A stretch of 64,000 nt of DNA. It comes from Neodidymelliopsis sp. IMI 364377. Lineage: Eukaryota > Ascomycota > Dothideomycetes > Pleosporales > Didymellaceae. The DNA lies in contig JAPEUT010000126.1 in assembly GCA_027946375.1 (NCBI GenBank), positions 1 to 64,000 on the forward strand, in the 5' to 3' direction. This document shows, one piece after another, positions 45,452-58,600 of the stretch; positions within the stretch are counted from its first letter, which is position 1; each line of letters starts with the position of its first letter. The position numbers and the translations under genes were made by a program. The notes under the pieces are model-generated. The model was not told the origin of the DNA. It saw only the letters and a program-made list of their open reading frames with translations, and did not search any database.

Positions 45452-47461
45452 GTTGATCCGCAGTGTTGTAATGCTTTGAGTTGTTGAAATCCAGACTCTG
45501 TAGTGATAGCCGAAGTAGCCTCTGGGACACATCTATGTTATATCATTGACACGCTCAAGATCTTCCTTAACTCCGCATCTCAAAAGTCTCCTCTCCCATC
45601 AGAGTGGTCTAGAGATATTGCACTATCGGTCCCGCGTGCTCGTGTGATCTACCAATAGATTGGAAACAATGTTAGTTCAAGCTTTCACGGCAAGTCAACC
45701 CAACAAGTTGGCGCAAAATTGAGTGCGAAATGTTGAACACTGACCAACGAAGGTTGGTAGTATACCGGTACGAGTATGAGAGCGACTCAATGTAACGGGA
45801 ATCTAGCACGAGAATTTTCAGAGTTTGGCTCAACGATATCTGCGAGCTCAAATAGTCATCGATGCAAGGCGCGTTGCTTGTAGCTGTCATGCATTGCGTC
45901 AGGTCTGATATCGTCTCGTGTGTACACACTCAACTCCAATCTACGACCAATGAGATGATCATGAGAGTGCATTCTGACTTGGAGGTTAGATTGTGGTGCT
46001 GACGAATTTTGAAACCGCTTAATTATGAAAAACAATTTGTTTAGATGAATTTATATATCCGGCACGTACCAGCCGACAAAGCCGTTCCCCAGTCTTTAGC
46101 CTCGGCGCAAAGCTTGTTTTATACCTTTTGGCAAGAATGGGAGACCTGGAGTTGGATCGTTCCCATTCCCGATTTCACTGTTTCGACCTGGTTGGTATCG
46201 CAGTATTGAGAATCTGAAAGAAGTAGCAGAGAACATTGGAGTATCCTTGGCCAATAAAGCTTAGCATATTACTGTACCCATGCATTTCACGCAAGCTTTG
46301 GAGCTGACATCTGCAAACATTCGACTCGAAAAAACTGAGCTAGCAAGAAACAAAGCGACCAAGAGCGAAATTGTGAAATCAAAAGACGTATGTCCCTATA
46401 TATGCTTAACGAAAGTCCACGACATTGTGTAATGTTTAACGTGTGTTATGTAGGAGATTGGAAGGAGGTGACTTGCAGAATTCCTTCTCCCTGCATTCTG
46501 GACGTGAGGACTTTGCCGTACAAATCGCGAGCGAGCACAAGCGTGCACTTGAAAGTGCAGACTTTGAGAAAACTAAGAGCGCCCTCTAAATGAATGAAGA
46601 CATCAGAGGAGCACTTGACCAATTTCCAACAAGAGCTGAAAGCAAATCTCGTCTTGGAAGCGAGCTGCGTAATCTTACATGATCATCAAAAAGGTCACCA
46701 GGTCAAGGGACAAATCTACACTTCAGCGCGAGGCAAGCCTCAGCACCAGGAAATATGACGTTAAGGTCTTGAACCTCTAGCCGGCGTGCACTTACTGCAG
46801 TCAATGTGTTTGCAATTGTGTGTATAAAATAGCAAGAAAGGTCAGCGTACGACGAACATCTGATTCAAGAGGGCATTGGCGATCCGCTTCACGTAGTTTT
46901 GCAGTGCCTCATCCCTACCTGATTTCTGCTCGCAGAAGACTCTGGTCGATATACAATGGCAGCGATAGAGTACTTGTTCCAAGTTTGCTACATGCTTTCG
47001 ATATGACGTCATCGTGCTGAGAGTTGCGACATAACGGTGATTCTAAGGACAACTTCGCCCTTTCGTTTGTGGTCGGCTTTAAGACTCCCAAAATTTCAAG
47101 TCCATCGACACGCGGCCCCAAATGTACCGAAGTTGTCTAACGATGCCTAGCCAAAATGGACCCGTGCCGACTCAAGAACGTGGCTTCCAAGACGGGCAAT
47201 GGGAGCAACGAACGAATGGAGAGTCTGCCCTGCGTTTGCTTGTTTGTCCCGCTAGTGAACATGCAGACATTATTCCGAAGCTCCTGTCGTCACTGACATG
47301 CTTCTCAGTCTGGGCAGTCAATGCTCGAGGGTGTACATAGCTACGGCAGCTGCAAACAGCCATAGTATTGAACTCGTCAAGTCTCTCTCAATCGCTCGTT
47401 GTTTCAACCGATAAAACACGAACTCGACGCGTGAATCCTTTACCACTCTGCAACAGCCAAA
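45452..47461. other. intergenic region between divergent secreted-enzyme genes
   Basis: 2.0 kb between the LPMO and dienelactone hydrolase starts. It is rather AT-rich with no convincing open frame. Both promoters lie here, but the distance is too large to argue for a shared one. Confidence 0.6.
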
Positions 47462-48441
47462 ATGATCAACCTTTGCCAATTCTTCGTCGCAATGGCGAGT
47501 GCTGTCACTGCATTGGCTTCATTTTCTTATCCGACTCTGGAGGTCAGGAATGCAGGTGTACCTGCCGGGCAGTTGAAAAATATCAGCGGAAGTAAGTAAA
47601 TCTTTGGTGTGTTTCGAGTCGATGAGCTAACGCGAACATAGTTGAGATCTACCACTCTTATCCACCAAACAGCAACACTTCACAAAAAGCCATCATTCAC
47701 TTGACCGATATCTTCGGCCTACCACTTCTGCAGAATAAACTGTATGGCACTCCCTACTTTCATACTCGCTTCATTGGCCCCACAAGTTCACAACCTCATT
47801 TATGATGGTACTGATCATTTTGCAGCCTCGCCGATTCCATAGCCAGTAATGGCTACCTAGTCCTTGTACCCGATCTTTTCGCCGGTGACCCAGTCGGCGT
47901 CGAAGAGCAAGAAGCTGGTCTTAATCTTACCGAGTGGCGTGCTTTACATCCCCAATCTGCTATCGATGCTGTCATCAACAGTACAATTCAGTACGTGCGA
48001 AACGAGCTGGGCATTGAAAAAGTTGGTGGTGTGGGGTACTGCTTTGGCGGCAAGTACGTAGGCAGGTGGTTGAATGGGGACGAGAGTGGTCTTGACATTG
48101 GGTTCGTTGCGCATCCGAGCAACCTGCTAGAAAGTGAGATCGAGGATATTGCTGGACCATTGAGTATTGCTGCTGGAAGTAAGTCTATCGATCCTCATTC
48201 TCACATCTTGTGGAAGTCTGGAACACTAACAAGAGTAGCGCTCGATGCAAGTTTCAACGCTACAGCAAAGTCGAGGGCGGAGACTATTCTGAACACCAAC
48301 AACATCACTTTCCAGACTAATACGTACTCTCAAGCTCCTCACGGCTTCGCGGTGAGGCCGAACATGACAGTCCCGCAGCAAGTGTATGCTAAACAGGCGA
48401 GTTTCGTGCAGGCCGTTACGTGGTTTGATGCGTGGCTATAA
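47462..48441 (+). CDS. secreted dienelactone hydrolase-family protein, four exons
   Basis: Alpha/beta-hydrolase of the DLH family. Exons: 47462-47591, 47642-47741, 47826-48178, 48239-48441; about 261 aa. An N-terminal hydrophobic segment (FFVAMASAVTALASF) looks like a signal peptide, unlike the usual cytosolic DLH, and several N-x-T/S sites fit secretion. HLTDIFGLPL and LVPDLFAGDPV are typical of the family. The nucleophile is Cys149 in GYCFGG. His229 in APHGFAVR completes the triad, and the Asp just after the last intron (TLDASFNAT) is the probable third member. DLHs open lactone rings in aromatic catabolism, but the substrate here is unknown. It stands near a secreted LPMO, consistent with plant-material breakdown. 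Confidence 0.88.
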
Positions 48442-49369
48442 GCTTGTAAGAAGAGGGCTTCACGACCCTGATCTTGAGGAAAGGTGTGCTTGAATTATGG
48501 TTGGAGAGAATGCAGAGGTGCAAGGGATGCAGAGGTGCAAGAGAGCTTGCTGTCAGGGAGACTTATACGATGGCTGAATGTAATGCTTATGCTGTCATAG
48601 TCAAAAGGAACTTTGCATCGGACCACAGCAGGAACTGTGCCTTGTATGCTATGACCCATACAGCATGCCAATCTTTGTACCAAACCGTTGTAGATTTTTA
48701 TGTCTCATTTGAGAAGATTGGCTTTCTTGCTATGCAGTGACTTGCGGTTTGCCATTTGATCTATTCAGCACCACTCCCATTCTGCAGATACCATGATGAA
48801 TCCCCCGCAACACACCATCATACTACTTTCTCAGTCATAGCGCTTTCATCATCGATTACGGAGATCATAATGAGTCATTTTGATTCCATGTGTAGTCTGG
48901 AACCAGGCCGCACACTTAACTCCTACTTCAACACTATGTGAGAGGATTATAACTTACATAAAGAGAGGAAACGAACCATGTGGCGTTACACGCTCAGCTA
49001 GAGAACAGGATCGTCAAGCGTATGAGAGTGGGATGTGTAAGAAGGATAAAGAGGCGATCAGAACTAAACCTTCGGCTAATTTGAGAACACAAATTCAGCT
49101 GACGTGACTAGTTCAAGCAAACACAAACGGCAGTATCAAGACGGAACAAACAGCATGATCGGTTTGATGATTGTACGTCATGAAGAATCAGAGGGCAAAC
49201 AGTTGGAGAAGAGAAAAGTATTAAAATCAGAACTGTCGTTCATTCCAGCGAGGGTAAACATTACACACATAACTAGTAGGTATCATCTGCGTCAGCACTT
49301 ATGTAGCGACTCCACCACCCAACAACCCAAAACCCATATCAATGCACAAGAAGTAGTGACACGATGCGC
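48442..49369. other. intergenic, convergent 3' ends
   Basis: 928 bp between the convergent hydrolase and permease genes. It holds a two-copy 17-bp tandem repeat (ATGCAGAGGTGCAAGRG) at 48510-48543. No gene is seen. Confidence 0.6.
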
Positions 49370-51251
49370 TTAGAAGATGCGGGCCGCAAGGCGCTTCCAG
49401 GCGGGCCAGGTCTTCATCTCCTCGCGCTCGCGGTTGATGAGGTCCCAGTCGAGCTCACGACGGCCAGTGTCGACGTCCATCTGAGCGGTCCTGAGCCATC
49501 CGGTGCGCTTCCAGAAGTATCCGCCAACCCAGAAAAGGATAACGACGAAGAAGCCAAGGTAGGACTTGAAGAACTGCTCTGCAGTACCGAGTCTGGTACC
49601 AATAGGAGAGACAGCAGTGTAAAACTGTTTGTACATTAGTCTTGAGTGGAAATTGGTGGGCATTTATAGGGGAACATACCTGAGCGCAGAGAACGATGAT
49701 AATGATGATGAGACCGACCCAAGATCCGTAGACGCCAAAGGCAGCCTTGAATGGGATCTCGTCAACAGTGTGACCGTGGTAAGCCCAAGCCTTGCGGAAA
49801 CGGATGTGGGCAACGCAGATGGAGGCCCAGGTGAAGAGAGCAGCGAGACCGGACAGCGAGACGAACCAATTGAAAATAACCTCTCCGGTAGCGGCAAGAT
49901 GCATGAATCCAAGAGCACCCCACGCAAGGACGAAGAGAACGGAAGGGAGCGGGCGACCGGAGCGGTCCACGTAGGTGAAGACCTTGGGAGCGTAGCCCTG
50001 ATCAGCGAGAGCAGTCAGGGTACGGGAGCCGCCGTAGACACCGGAGACACCAATGGAAACGACAGAGACAAGGATGACGACGTTCATGAAGCTGTCGAAA
50101 CCAGCCAGACCACCATCACGAGCGGCAATGACGAAGGGCGAGGCGTCAGCACCGGTAGCACCGAGGAGATCCGGGTGATCGGACCTGACAAGCAGACCAA
50201 CAAAAGTCAAACCGAGGACGTAGAAGAGGGTGATACGCCAGAAGATCTGGCGAACGGCACCGGGAAGAGACTTTAGGGGGTTTTTGGTCTCAGCAGCAGC
50301 CAGACCAACGAGCTCAGTACCGGAGAAGGCAAAAGCAGCGGTGACGAAAACGGTACAGAAGCCCTTGAAGCCGTTTCTGAAAGCACCGGGGTCGTACCAG
50401 AGACGGGCACCCCAGTATTCGTTGTACTGGCCATTGTCTGGACCTCCACCGAGAACGAAAACGAGGGCAATGATCATGAAGATGACGGTCGCTGACAGCT
50501 TGAGGCAAGACGACCAGAACTCTTCTTCGGCGTATCCCAGGGTTCCGAAAACGTTGATAACGAAGATGAAAAGCCAGAAGACGACGATCCAGACGGCCAG
50601 ACTAATGCCGGAGGCGCCATCCCAATACCCGACTGTAATACCAGCAACGGTCAGTTCGAGCGGCAAGACGATGGCCCACTGGAAGACGTAATTCCAACCC
50701 ATGGCGAAACCAAAGGACGGATCGATGAAGCGGGTAGAGTAAGTGTAGAAACCACCAGAGACCGGGTACATGACAGCGAGTTCACCAAGAGCGTAGACTT
50801 GAAGCTTGTCAGGTGCATGTTCGTGAGCCAAGGGTGCCAGAAAGCTACGTACCGACATTGAAGATCATAACACCCATGATGGAGAAATCAATGAAGAGCG
50901 TGGCAGGGCCCTGAATTTGGTTTAGCACGTGTTTCTGAGGTACATTGTGGAAGTTCAATGACTTACACCATTAGCAAGGGCTTCACCAGAACCAACGAAA
51001 AAACCAGCACCGATAGAACCACCGATGGCAATCATATGCAGATGGCGTGTCTTCATGGACTTGTCGAGGACAATCAAGTCACCGCCCTTGGGACGGCGCT
51101 GAAAAGACTTCAAGTTGAGACCGTTGCGGGTCATGAAGTCTTCCTGTTCACGCCATTCACCGTCGTAGTCACCCTCTTGCGAGGAGACGGTGGGCTGAGC
51201 ATGGCCATGAGGGGCCTTCTCTTCGATGGGAGCGACCTTTTCGTGGTCCAT
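49370..51251 (-). CDS. amino-acid permease (APC superfamily, fungal YAT/GAP type)
   Basis: Proton-coupled amino-acid uptake permease of the plasma membrane. Exons: 51251-50967, 50910-50853, 50797-49680, 49624-49370; about 571 aa. Introns are 55-56 bp. A hydrophilic N-terminus leads to KTRHLHMIAIGGSIGAGFFV, the family's first-helix signature. The exon 2/3 splice rebuilds MIFNVVYALGELAVMYP, and GGFYTYSTRFIDPSFGFAMG follows. About 12 membrane segments are visible. The C-terminal exon gives FYTAVSPIGT and ends in a charged cytosolic tail (REREEMKTWPAWKRLA). Substrate preference cannot be read from the sequence. The coding sequence is strongly C/G-ending, suggesting a highly expressed gene. Confidence 0.94.
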
Positions 51252-54200
51252 TATGGGCGGTCTGCGAAAGAAAGAAGGGCAGAATGAAGGGCAAGAGCAT
51301 GGCACAGGCCGGGCAGCCGCGCTCTTTTAATGTGTAACGGATCAATAGAGAGGGCAGCGCAGTGAGTGCTTTAGCCTGTTCCGCAAACAGTCAATTGGGG
51401 CTCGCGGCGCGACCGACAAGGTAGCGGTCCCCCTCTGGATGGGTGCGCACGGGGCAGGCATAGTGAGAGGCGGCTTGGCTAGCATCCTTCACAGTGGGAG
51501 GCCGGGGCTCGAGGGTAGCGGACTGATACGCATACACCCGCTGTGAGTGGCTGCGCGAACGCGATCACGGCTCTCTGTTGTCAAAGAAGCGTCGGACAAC
51601 CACGCGCTAGCAGGGTGGTTGCGCGGCATTACTTGGCATCGGTGGCGGGAGTGCTTGGCAGTCCAGCAATGATTCCTGTTGACTTTGCGGAGGCCCGTTG
51701 GTCAGACCGGGCCTCTGGACGGAGATGAAGCCCAAGGGGGACTGATAACGAAGCCCGCTAGGCATACCAGCAATCTTTCTAGAATCAGAGAATCAGAGCA
51801 ACTTCTAGGCACGCCTTGGCAGTCCTACTACTCCTCTCGCTCTCAGCGGACGGAACGCCTCGTTTCTTGTCAGCTGCCCGTCCGGGCATGTCCAGCAACT
51901 TGGACGCGGTTGCGATGGGGCTCGCAGATAAGATGCTGGATGTTGGACGCTGGATGCTACCCGCGCTACACTGCAGCAGACTTCGAGAAGGGCGTCTCCA
52001 GTGGCTAACGCAGTGGCCAAGCAATTGGAAGGGAATTAGAACTCTTTTGCGTCGTGCTTAGTCTGGCATTACTCACGTGTGTCTGCCCCGTCTCTCGCCT
52101 ACGCTTCACACCTGCCGCTTTAGGCTGGGGCTACGGCCTTAATGAGCGGCGATTCAGGGCATCGTTCGCTTGGCCACCGTATCACCACCATGCTTCTCAT
52201 TTGTCTTTGTCACAATGGAGAAGGTGGCTGCTGCTGCGTCTCAGGTCTTTGACCTGTCCATACGAGTAACCGCCCATAGCCATCGAGCTTGCCGTACCGC
52301 CCCAGCATCCTGCGAGCGCGGCCAAGCCTTGCGGCGTCGTGATGTGTTGTTGGAGCGGCCTGCGTCACAATATCTCAGTGCTCCCGTGGACCCCAGTGTC
52401 CCACAAACACGGATACTCGGCGTCTGCTATCAGGTCAGCGGCGCCTGTTTCATTTGCCTCCAACATTGCCAAACTCACGTTCGGTGAACCCTTATCAACG
52501 CGTGGGGGACTCTTTCGTGCCTGTCAGGCGCAACACCGGCATAAGAGGCTGAGCAGCTCGTTCTTCAGTCGTTGATTTCCGTCGTAGGTCCACTACGCTG
52601 ACCGTCGTCATCTACAGAAGTGAACGCCTCGCGCGTACGATCGTATTCTTACCGGCCCATCACACCCCACTCACAGCCAATCACGACGGCTACTCCGGCT
52701 TACTTGCGCCGCTCCCATCTGCCAAGGCACCACGCGCGATTAGCCTAGCGTCTTTCTCCAGTCCATTTTCTCAGTGGACTGGACCACATGCAATTTTTGC
52801 CTTCAGGGAACGCCGAAAACATGGATCGAAGCAGTCAGCATTCGCGTGTTGAATCTCTCTTATCGCTCGACGTCGAAACAGACACTCGGCGCCCACTTTT
52901 CCTCGTGTCAGGCGGCTCCACTGATAACTAACACTTGGGAAGTCTGAGCTCAAGGATCTCCCACACGGACACTTTTGCAGACCCACGATGTCCGGGCCCA
53001 CTCGCGTGTAACTACCGTACGCTGTCAACAACACCACCTTCGACGTTACGCTCTCCTCGACTTACCATACACTGTACGAGTCCAACGCTTGCGACGTGCC
53101 GCTCCGCTGGAGGTTCCGCTTGCTATGCAGGGTTCGACAGCACATTCCTCCATCAGGCCACCACTCGCCATGGACCTTGCGCTGATGTCTTACATGTGTA
53201 GCTGACCCCGAGACTCTGTACAAGCATGGTACCACCACTTCTCACCGGCCGGAGGCTTGTGTGACTGCGAGTCGAGACCGTGAGCCTCACATCGTTGCCT
53301 GCAGTGAAACTCCGTTAGGGGCAAAGATTGATGGTCTCTGGGATCTCGCTAGAATGAGATCTTCCCTTTTCTACATGATCCTACCGTCAGCCACAGAAGT
53401 TTCTTCTTTTTTTGACAGAACCAAAAATATGCACTCACCGCTTACAATAGAGGAGCACACTGATCATTCAATTGCTAGACTTTAGGAGTTCTCAAAGCGA
53501 TATGCGTCGCGGCTTTCAGCCTTAGCCTAGGGCTAGTCAGCCGACAGAAGCCGCATATAGCAGCTCGGCACGGCCGGCTGACCCCAGGTTCTCCCCAGAT
53601 CTCCAAGACGAAACTTCTCTGGGGTGCATTTCCGCCCGTCTTATTATGGAGCTGTTACGTGAGAGAATCTTCCTTGCAACCTCGGTTCAGCTTGAATACA
53701 GCGCATGGCAACCAATACTAGTGTCATGGTGGGTCTTCCCCCAGTTCGTCTTTTCCAGATTATCGTATCCAAGTCCTGGAATAGTCTGCGGGTGCACTGT
53801 CACTCGTGAGCCGTAGACATTACGTGAGAGAAATTTCTGCGCTCTCGAAAACCAACAACGCGGTTGATATGCGAGCACGGAGACTAGAAAGACCTATCGA
53901 AACATATACCTCGAGTGCAGCTAGATAACGCAACATTGACGCCTTTGACGCATCTGGCTTGAATATGCTTTGGCGGAAGTATTGTTGACAGATCTAGATT
54001 ACATTACGTACGTCACTATCCAATCATGAAGCCATAGCTCGATCTCAAATTTGAACACGCGTAGTCTCGTAACGTCTTTACACGCCCACTATCATGAATC
54101 ACAAGTCATCGCTTCAACAAAATCAGAACCACAGCCCACACAAACTCATGATACCCCTAGTTTTCGCTGCGCTGCGAGCACTAAACTCCACCCCCTGAAA

Positions 54201-55390
54201 TGCTCCTATCGCAAAGATAGCGTGCAGATAGGAAGTACAGCTCCGTCGGAAGAAGCTTCAGTTCCGTGTCCGAAACACACTCACCACCAGGTGGAGACAG
54301 ATCAACAACGGTCCGATGAGTGCGCTCTTCACACCGAGTGGTCGTCGCAATGATGCTCAGAAGCGTAGTTGCGATGATCTCAGGACTGAATAAATGGTGG
54401 AACTTCTGATAGTGCGATGCTCGGGAGTTGGGCTGAGAGTGAGCTGAAAATTCCAGTCTATCTTGTGATAAGCGGAGGGAAAGTATGATTGACTTCAGTA
54501 GGGTTTTGCAGCGGCAAAACACAATATGAGTAGAGGTGAATCTTGGCTTAAAAATGGGGATGTTATCGTAAATTGGAAACATACATCGTTCTTTGTGGCT
54601 TGAACAAGACTATGTCCACGTCCAAGACAATAATTGTGCTCTATCGTGGTAACATACTGGTGCATATCATCTTATCACACGTTGAGAGTCTCGAGAAGAA
54701 AGTACTGCCAGCTTGCCTATTGACCCGGATTTTCCAGTGTAGACGAGTTCACAAAGTTTGACCGAGCAACTGCATTGCATGTTGGGTGAGAAGACTGAGA
54801 TCACGTCTAGTCCAACTGCTCGCTCCCCACATCGATCGCTTGCGTTCTTCCCTGCGAAAACCTTGTTAGCTTCAAGAGCCATCTCATGTGTTCCCTACTT
54901 GTTGTATCGTTGCAGTAAAACGTGACGCGTGCGATGATTTACTGGAAAATCGGAAGATGTGTTTGACTCTGTTGCAACTAAGGGACTAGATGTGTTGGTG
55001 AGACTTCGTATCACAATACAAATTCTATGATTTGAAATGTACACACGCATGTTGCGCTAGTATTCCTCTGAATCGAATTCCTAAAATCTAAATCTCCAGC
55101 CCCAAACTTTAGCCTTGAAGATGCCGCGAACTGTTTGGACTTATCGTATGCTTTATCGTGTATCTGAATGCATACAGGAGCTCTGTCCAGGGCTCAAGTG
55201 TGTCCGGGCTTCCGATATAGTGACTGCTGTGATGCAGGAAGAGAACACATGGCTATGTGATGTGCATATGTAAAAGTATGATATTGCCATCACTGTGTCC
55301 TTCGATTAGCTACGTCTCTGCAAACGTACGATAATGAAGTGGCACTTACAGTGCGAAGTATGTTACTTGCATCGAAGGGATGAGTCAGCT
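51252..55390. other. 4.1-kb gene-poor region
   Basis: The first ~2 kb are GC-rich and the last ~1.5 kb clearly more AT-rich. Neither strand shows a frame with recognisable domains or plausible splicing, and there is no transposon terminus or tRNA. A perfect 8-bp stem, 9-base-loop inverted repeat lies at 52758-52782. The 5' end should be the amino-acid permease promoter. Confidence 0.5.
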
Positions 55391-56326
55391 TCATTGGCAA
55401 GTCTGCCGTTTAATGTTTGCTTGGAATTTGCTGCGGATGAGCAGTTTCTTCCAGGGTTTCGTAAGACATCTCATGGCAGTTGCACGGCTGGCAGAGATGT
55501 AGTGAGAGATGTCAACCTTCCATCTCAAACCCGCAATGTCCTTCGGCTCACTATCAACACTTGATTCTTCACTGTCAAGTGTAATCGACTTTGACCCCCC
55601 TGATGTATCCATGTCGTTGGTTTCGCGAATGTTACGCTCGAGTATCTGAGGTGTCCTTGAAGGTACAGCAAGTGGCGCTCTCGGACTCAAGAACGTAGGA
55701 CTTAAGCTCTCCCATTCAGCATCAATACTTGGCGTTGCTGATCTTAGGAAAGTAAGATGCAAGTAATCTGGGGTTCCTGTTGACGGATGATCGCTCATCA
55801 ATAACGTTGGTGAGGTAGGCGATATAGCGCGGTCGAAAATTGACAAAGGTGAGGCGGGGAGCAGAGGTGAGGCTAGAGCGAAGAGAAAGGTCGTGTTTGA
55901 GCCTAATTGTGGAGGTGAGAGGAAGGGATTGATTGGTGAGACTGGTGATACTGAGAAAGTCGGCGAGAGAGGCGACTGAGGGGACAAATCTAAGGTAGAT
56001 AGTACTGCAGGTACCTCAAGTAGCTGCTTTGATTGAGATGAGCTAAGTGAAAGTGTTGTATAGGAAGGTGGAGGAGATTGTAGTGACTGCGGGCAGTAAA
56101 ATGGTAGTGAAGAGCTTGGTGGAACTGATGGCGATATCTCGACGGTTGATATCGGAGATGGTGTATCAGGGATCCAAAACGACAACGCTTGGATAGGAGG
56201 CATGTTTTGACTACTGAGGATAGGACATGTCGCGCGTCGTGGTGTAGGTGGACGACAGAGACGCCATAAAGTAGGTGCAGGAATGGGAACAGTAAGCGAG
56301 CTAGCTCGAGCGCGAGCGAGCGGCAT
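55391..56326 (-). CDS. hypothetical Pro/Ser-rich protein, about 311 aa
   Basis: From the first in-frame ATG (56326) the frame runs about 311 codons without a stop. It is dominated by Pro, Ser, Leu and Thr (SPPPSYTTLSLSSSQSK, SPTFSVSPVSPINPFLSPP) and is probably disordered. A short charged C-terminal part follows (GLRWKVDISHYISASRATAM, then KPWKKLLIRSKF). I recognise no domain. A long frame could arise by chance from the biased composition, but the non-repetitive C-terminus and absence of stops favour a real gene. The open frame extends to 56410 only with non-ATG starts. Confidence 0.5.
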   Translation of the reverse strand: MPLARARASSLTVPIPAPTLWRLCRPPTPRRATCPILSSQNMPPIQALSFWIPDTPSPISTVEISPSVPPSSSLPFYCPQSLQSPPPSYTTLSLSSSQSKQLLEVPAVLSTLDLSPQSPLSPTFSVSPVSPINPFLSPPQLGSNTTFLFALASPLLPASPLSIFDRAISPTSPTLLMSDHPSTGTPDYLHLTFLRSATPSIDAEWESLSPTFLSPRAPLAVPSRTPQILERNIRETNDMDTSGGSKSITLDSEESSVDSEPKDIAGLRWKVDISHYISASRATAMRCLTKPWKKLLIRSKFQANIKRQTCQ

Positions 56327-56937
56327 ATTGGGGGTTGAAGCTAATCTCTCTGGTAGCCTTGTGAGGAGTGCTAATCTATAAATACGGCTGCGATTTAACA
56401 ATCGTTGCACATTACGTGTACAGCTTCAGTAGTTCACACTGGTCAGTGCTCACCTTAGAATCAGGTCGGAGACATCGATACAGCCCTAGTTGGCACATGA
56501 AAAGCGAAGACTTCTCAGGCGGTTAATTGGCTGAGAGTATACAGCTTTACATGGATGCTGCATTGCATCAAGGTGCCCAGATGCTACCGCGTTGAGTCAG
56601 TCAGTGGTTGACTGTGAAAGTCCTGCTCCAAAACCCAACACTCGAGGGACATGCAAACTTGGGGTGACTTCCGGAAAGCTCGTGGCATTCACGTGGATGC
56701 CATGTGGGTTCTTGCGTCAGTACCTGCGCCATGGCTGCATCAAGGTAAGACAAGGAGAAGGGCTGATCAAAGGGATGCTCGTGCATGATCGCTCAAGGAA
56801 CGTAACTGACGAGATTGAGAATGAAAGTGTTTCATTGCTCTAGATCAAATGCGATCAGAGTGCTTTAGTGGAGCCTGAAAGCTCCATGTTGTACCGTGTT
56901 CTGAATATTGCAGACGTTGATGTCTTGTCCCGCAGAC
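56327..56937. other. intergenic spacer
   Basis: 611 bp between two minus-strand genes. It holds the probable promoter of the Pro/Ser-rich gene and the transporter 3' UTR. No gene is seen. Confidence 0.55.
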
Positions 56938-58600
56938 CTACGACTCAGTGACATTATGAACCTGACCACCAGCAACTTCGATCTTGCTGCGCTTGAGTGA
57001 AGCTTTGCGGGGGTTAGGCGCCTCGAAAATTCCTTTGAGCTCTTCCAAAGTCTTGCCAGCTGTCTCCACAAAGAAGAAGTAAACAAAGGCAAGTTCGACA
57101 CAAATCCAACCAATGTAGACGAGGTACAGCTTCCACCCGAGCTTCTCCATGCCGACAGAGATACCGTACGTGTTGACGACCATAGCGATGTTCAGGAAGA
57201 GGAAATTGGCTCCACTTCCCTTAGCACGAGTGCGGTTCTCCAAGCACTCGACAGCATACAGTGTTTGCAGCGGTGTCCAACCCCAGGCGAAGATGATACC
57301 AAAACAGTAAATCGAGACAATCGTTCCGTAGGCGAGATTTTTGCTGGACGCTGCGGTGGCAGTGAACGCCGTCAACAAGATATAGAAGAAAAGACCACCA
57401 GCGAGACCACCCATCAACATCTTTCGACGGCCCAGCTTATCAAGAAGAGTAGCACCATAGATAGCGCCAATCATACTGAAAATGGGGTTGATAGCGTTGA
57501 TGAGGAGCTGCTTGTTAGGGTCGGTGATTCCTACGTTCTTTACCATCGACGGCATGAAGTAGCTGACTACGTTGTTACCGCTCCACTGACCAAAAAATGC
57601 CATGGCAATAACCATCATCATTCGATAGCGCGCAGCCTTTGTGTTGTACAGCTCTCTGAAGTCCCACCAGGGGTTGTCATTACGTGTAACCGCGAAGTCG
57701 GCAGTGATCTCATGGAGTTGAAGCTGAACAAGAGGGTGGTTTGCATCACCGTCGCCGTGATACTTGGCCATAATTGCGATTGCTTCCTCGCGTCGATCTT
57801 TCGCCAGTAGCCAGCGAGGTGTTTCCGGGAAGAACATGATGCATGCCATGACCAGGCCGGGAATGAAGCACTGTACAACAGTTGGTAGTCTCCAAGCCCA
57901 CGAGTTTCCGAAGTTCTTGTTGGTACCGTATGTTGTCCATCCCGCGAGGATGTTGCCCAACCACCAGAAGTTGTTGTACATACCAGCCATAGTACCTCTG
58001 TATGCCGGATGCGCTAGTTCGACAGTGTAAGCTGGTCCGGCGGCGGAGGCGATCGAAGCGCCAAATCCGAGCAAAAAACGCCCCCCAATGAAGTGCCCCA
58101 TGGTGTTCGCTGAGGCTTGAACTGCAGTTCCAACCAAAACAAGCCCACACCCAACAAAGATACAGATACGACGTCCATAGCCGTCGGCCAGCCATCCACA
58201 AAAGGGAAAAGCTGCAATTTGACCCAAATTGTAGATAATGAAGATGATACCGGTGCTGGAGCCTTCGCCGGTCAAGTTAAAGGTGGTCTGGTAGGGTTTC
58301 ATAGCGTTGATGGCTCCCATGAGAGAAGAATCGAAACCATTCATTGTTGAGACAAGATAACCAATTCCCATGATCATGTACAGCTGTATCATGTTCTTTG
58401 ACCACAGATTGGGCTTCTGAGCCTCGAGAGCAGCAGCTTTGAAGGATCAGTATCGAGTGAAACCAGAGGGTTGTCTGAGGCTTACCGAGAGCTACGGACG
58501 CCACGATCTTCTCCTGGACGTCTCCTCCTTTGCGTAAGTCATCGTCAACTGCGCTCAGCTGATGAGTGACGGCGCCCATGTCCTCTTTGTTGTCCGCCAT
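56938..58600 (-). CDS. MFS sugar transporter, probable lactose/galactoside permease
   Basis: Sugar-porter-family MFS protein. Exons are 58600-58486 and 58436-56938 with a 49-bp intron; about 537 aa and 12 membrane segments. Signatures: GWLADGYGRRICIFVG after helix 2, GRFLLGFGASIASAAGP, PETPRWLL at the end of the first half, LDKLGRRKMLMGG in the second half, and a cytosolic tail beginning VETAGKTLEEL. The SMNGFDSSLMGAINAM-type first-helix region and overall motif pattern resemble fungal lactose permeases such as Lac12. It is divergent from the GH2 beta-galactosidase across 938 bp, which strongly supports a role in lactose or galactoside import. Specificity is inferred from that context. Confidence 0.92.

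Noticed and set aside
52758..52782. Perfect inverted repeat CCAGTCCA/TGGACTGG with a 9-base loop
   Set aside because: No transcript, terminator run or repeat family around it.
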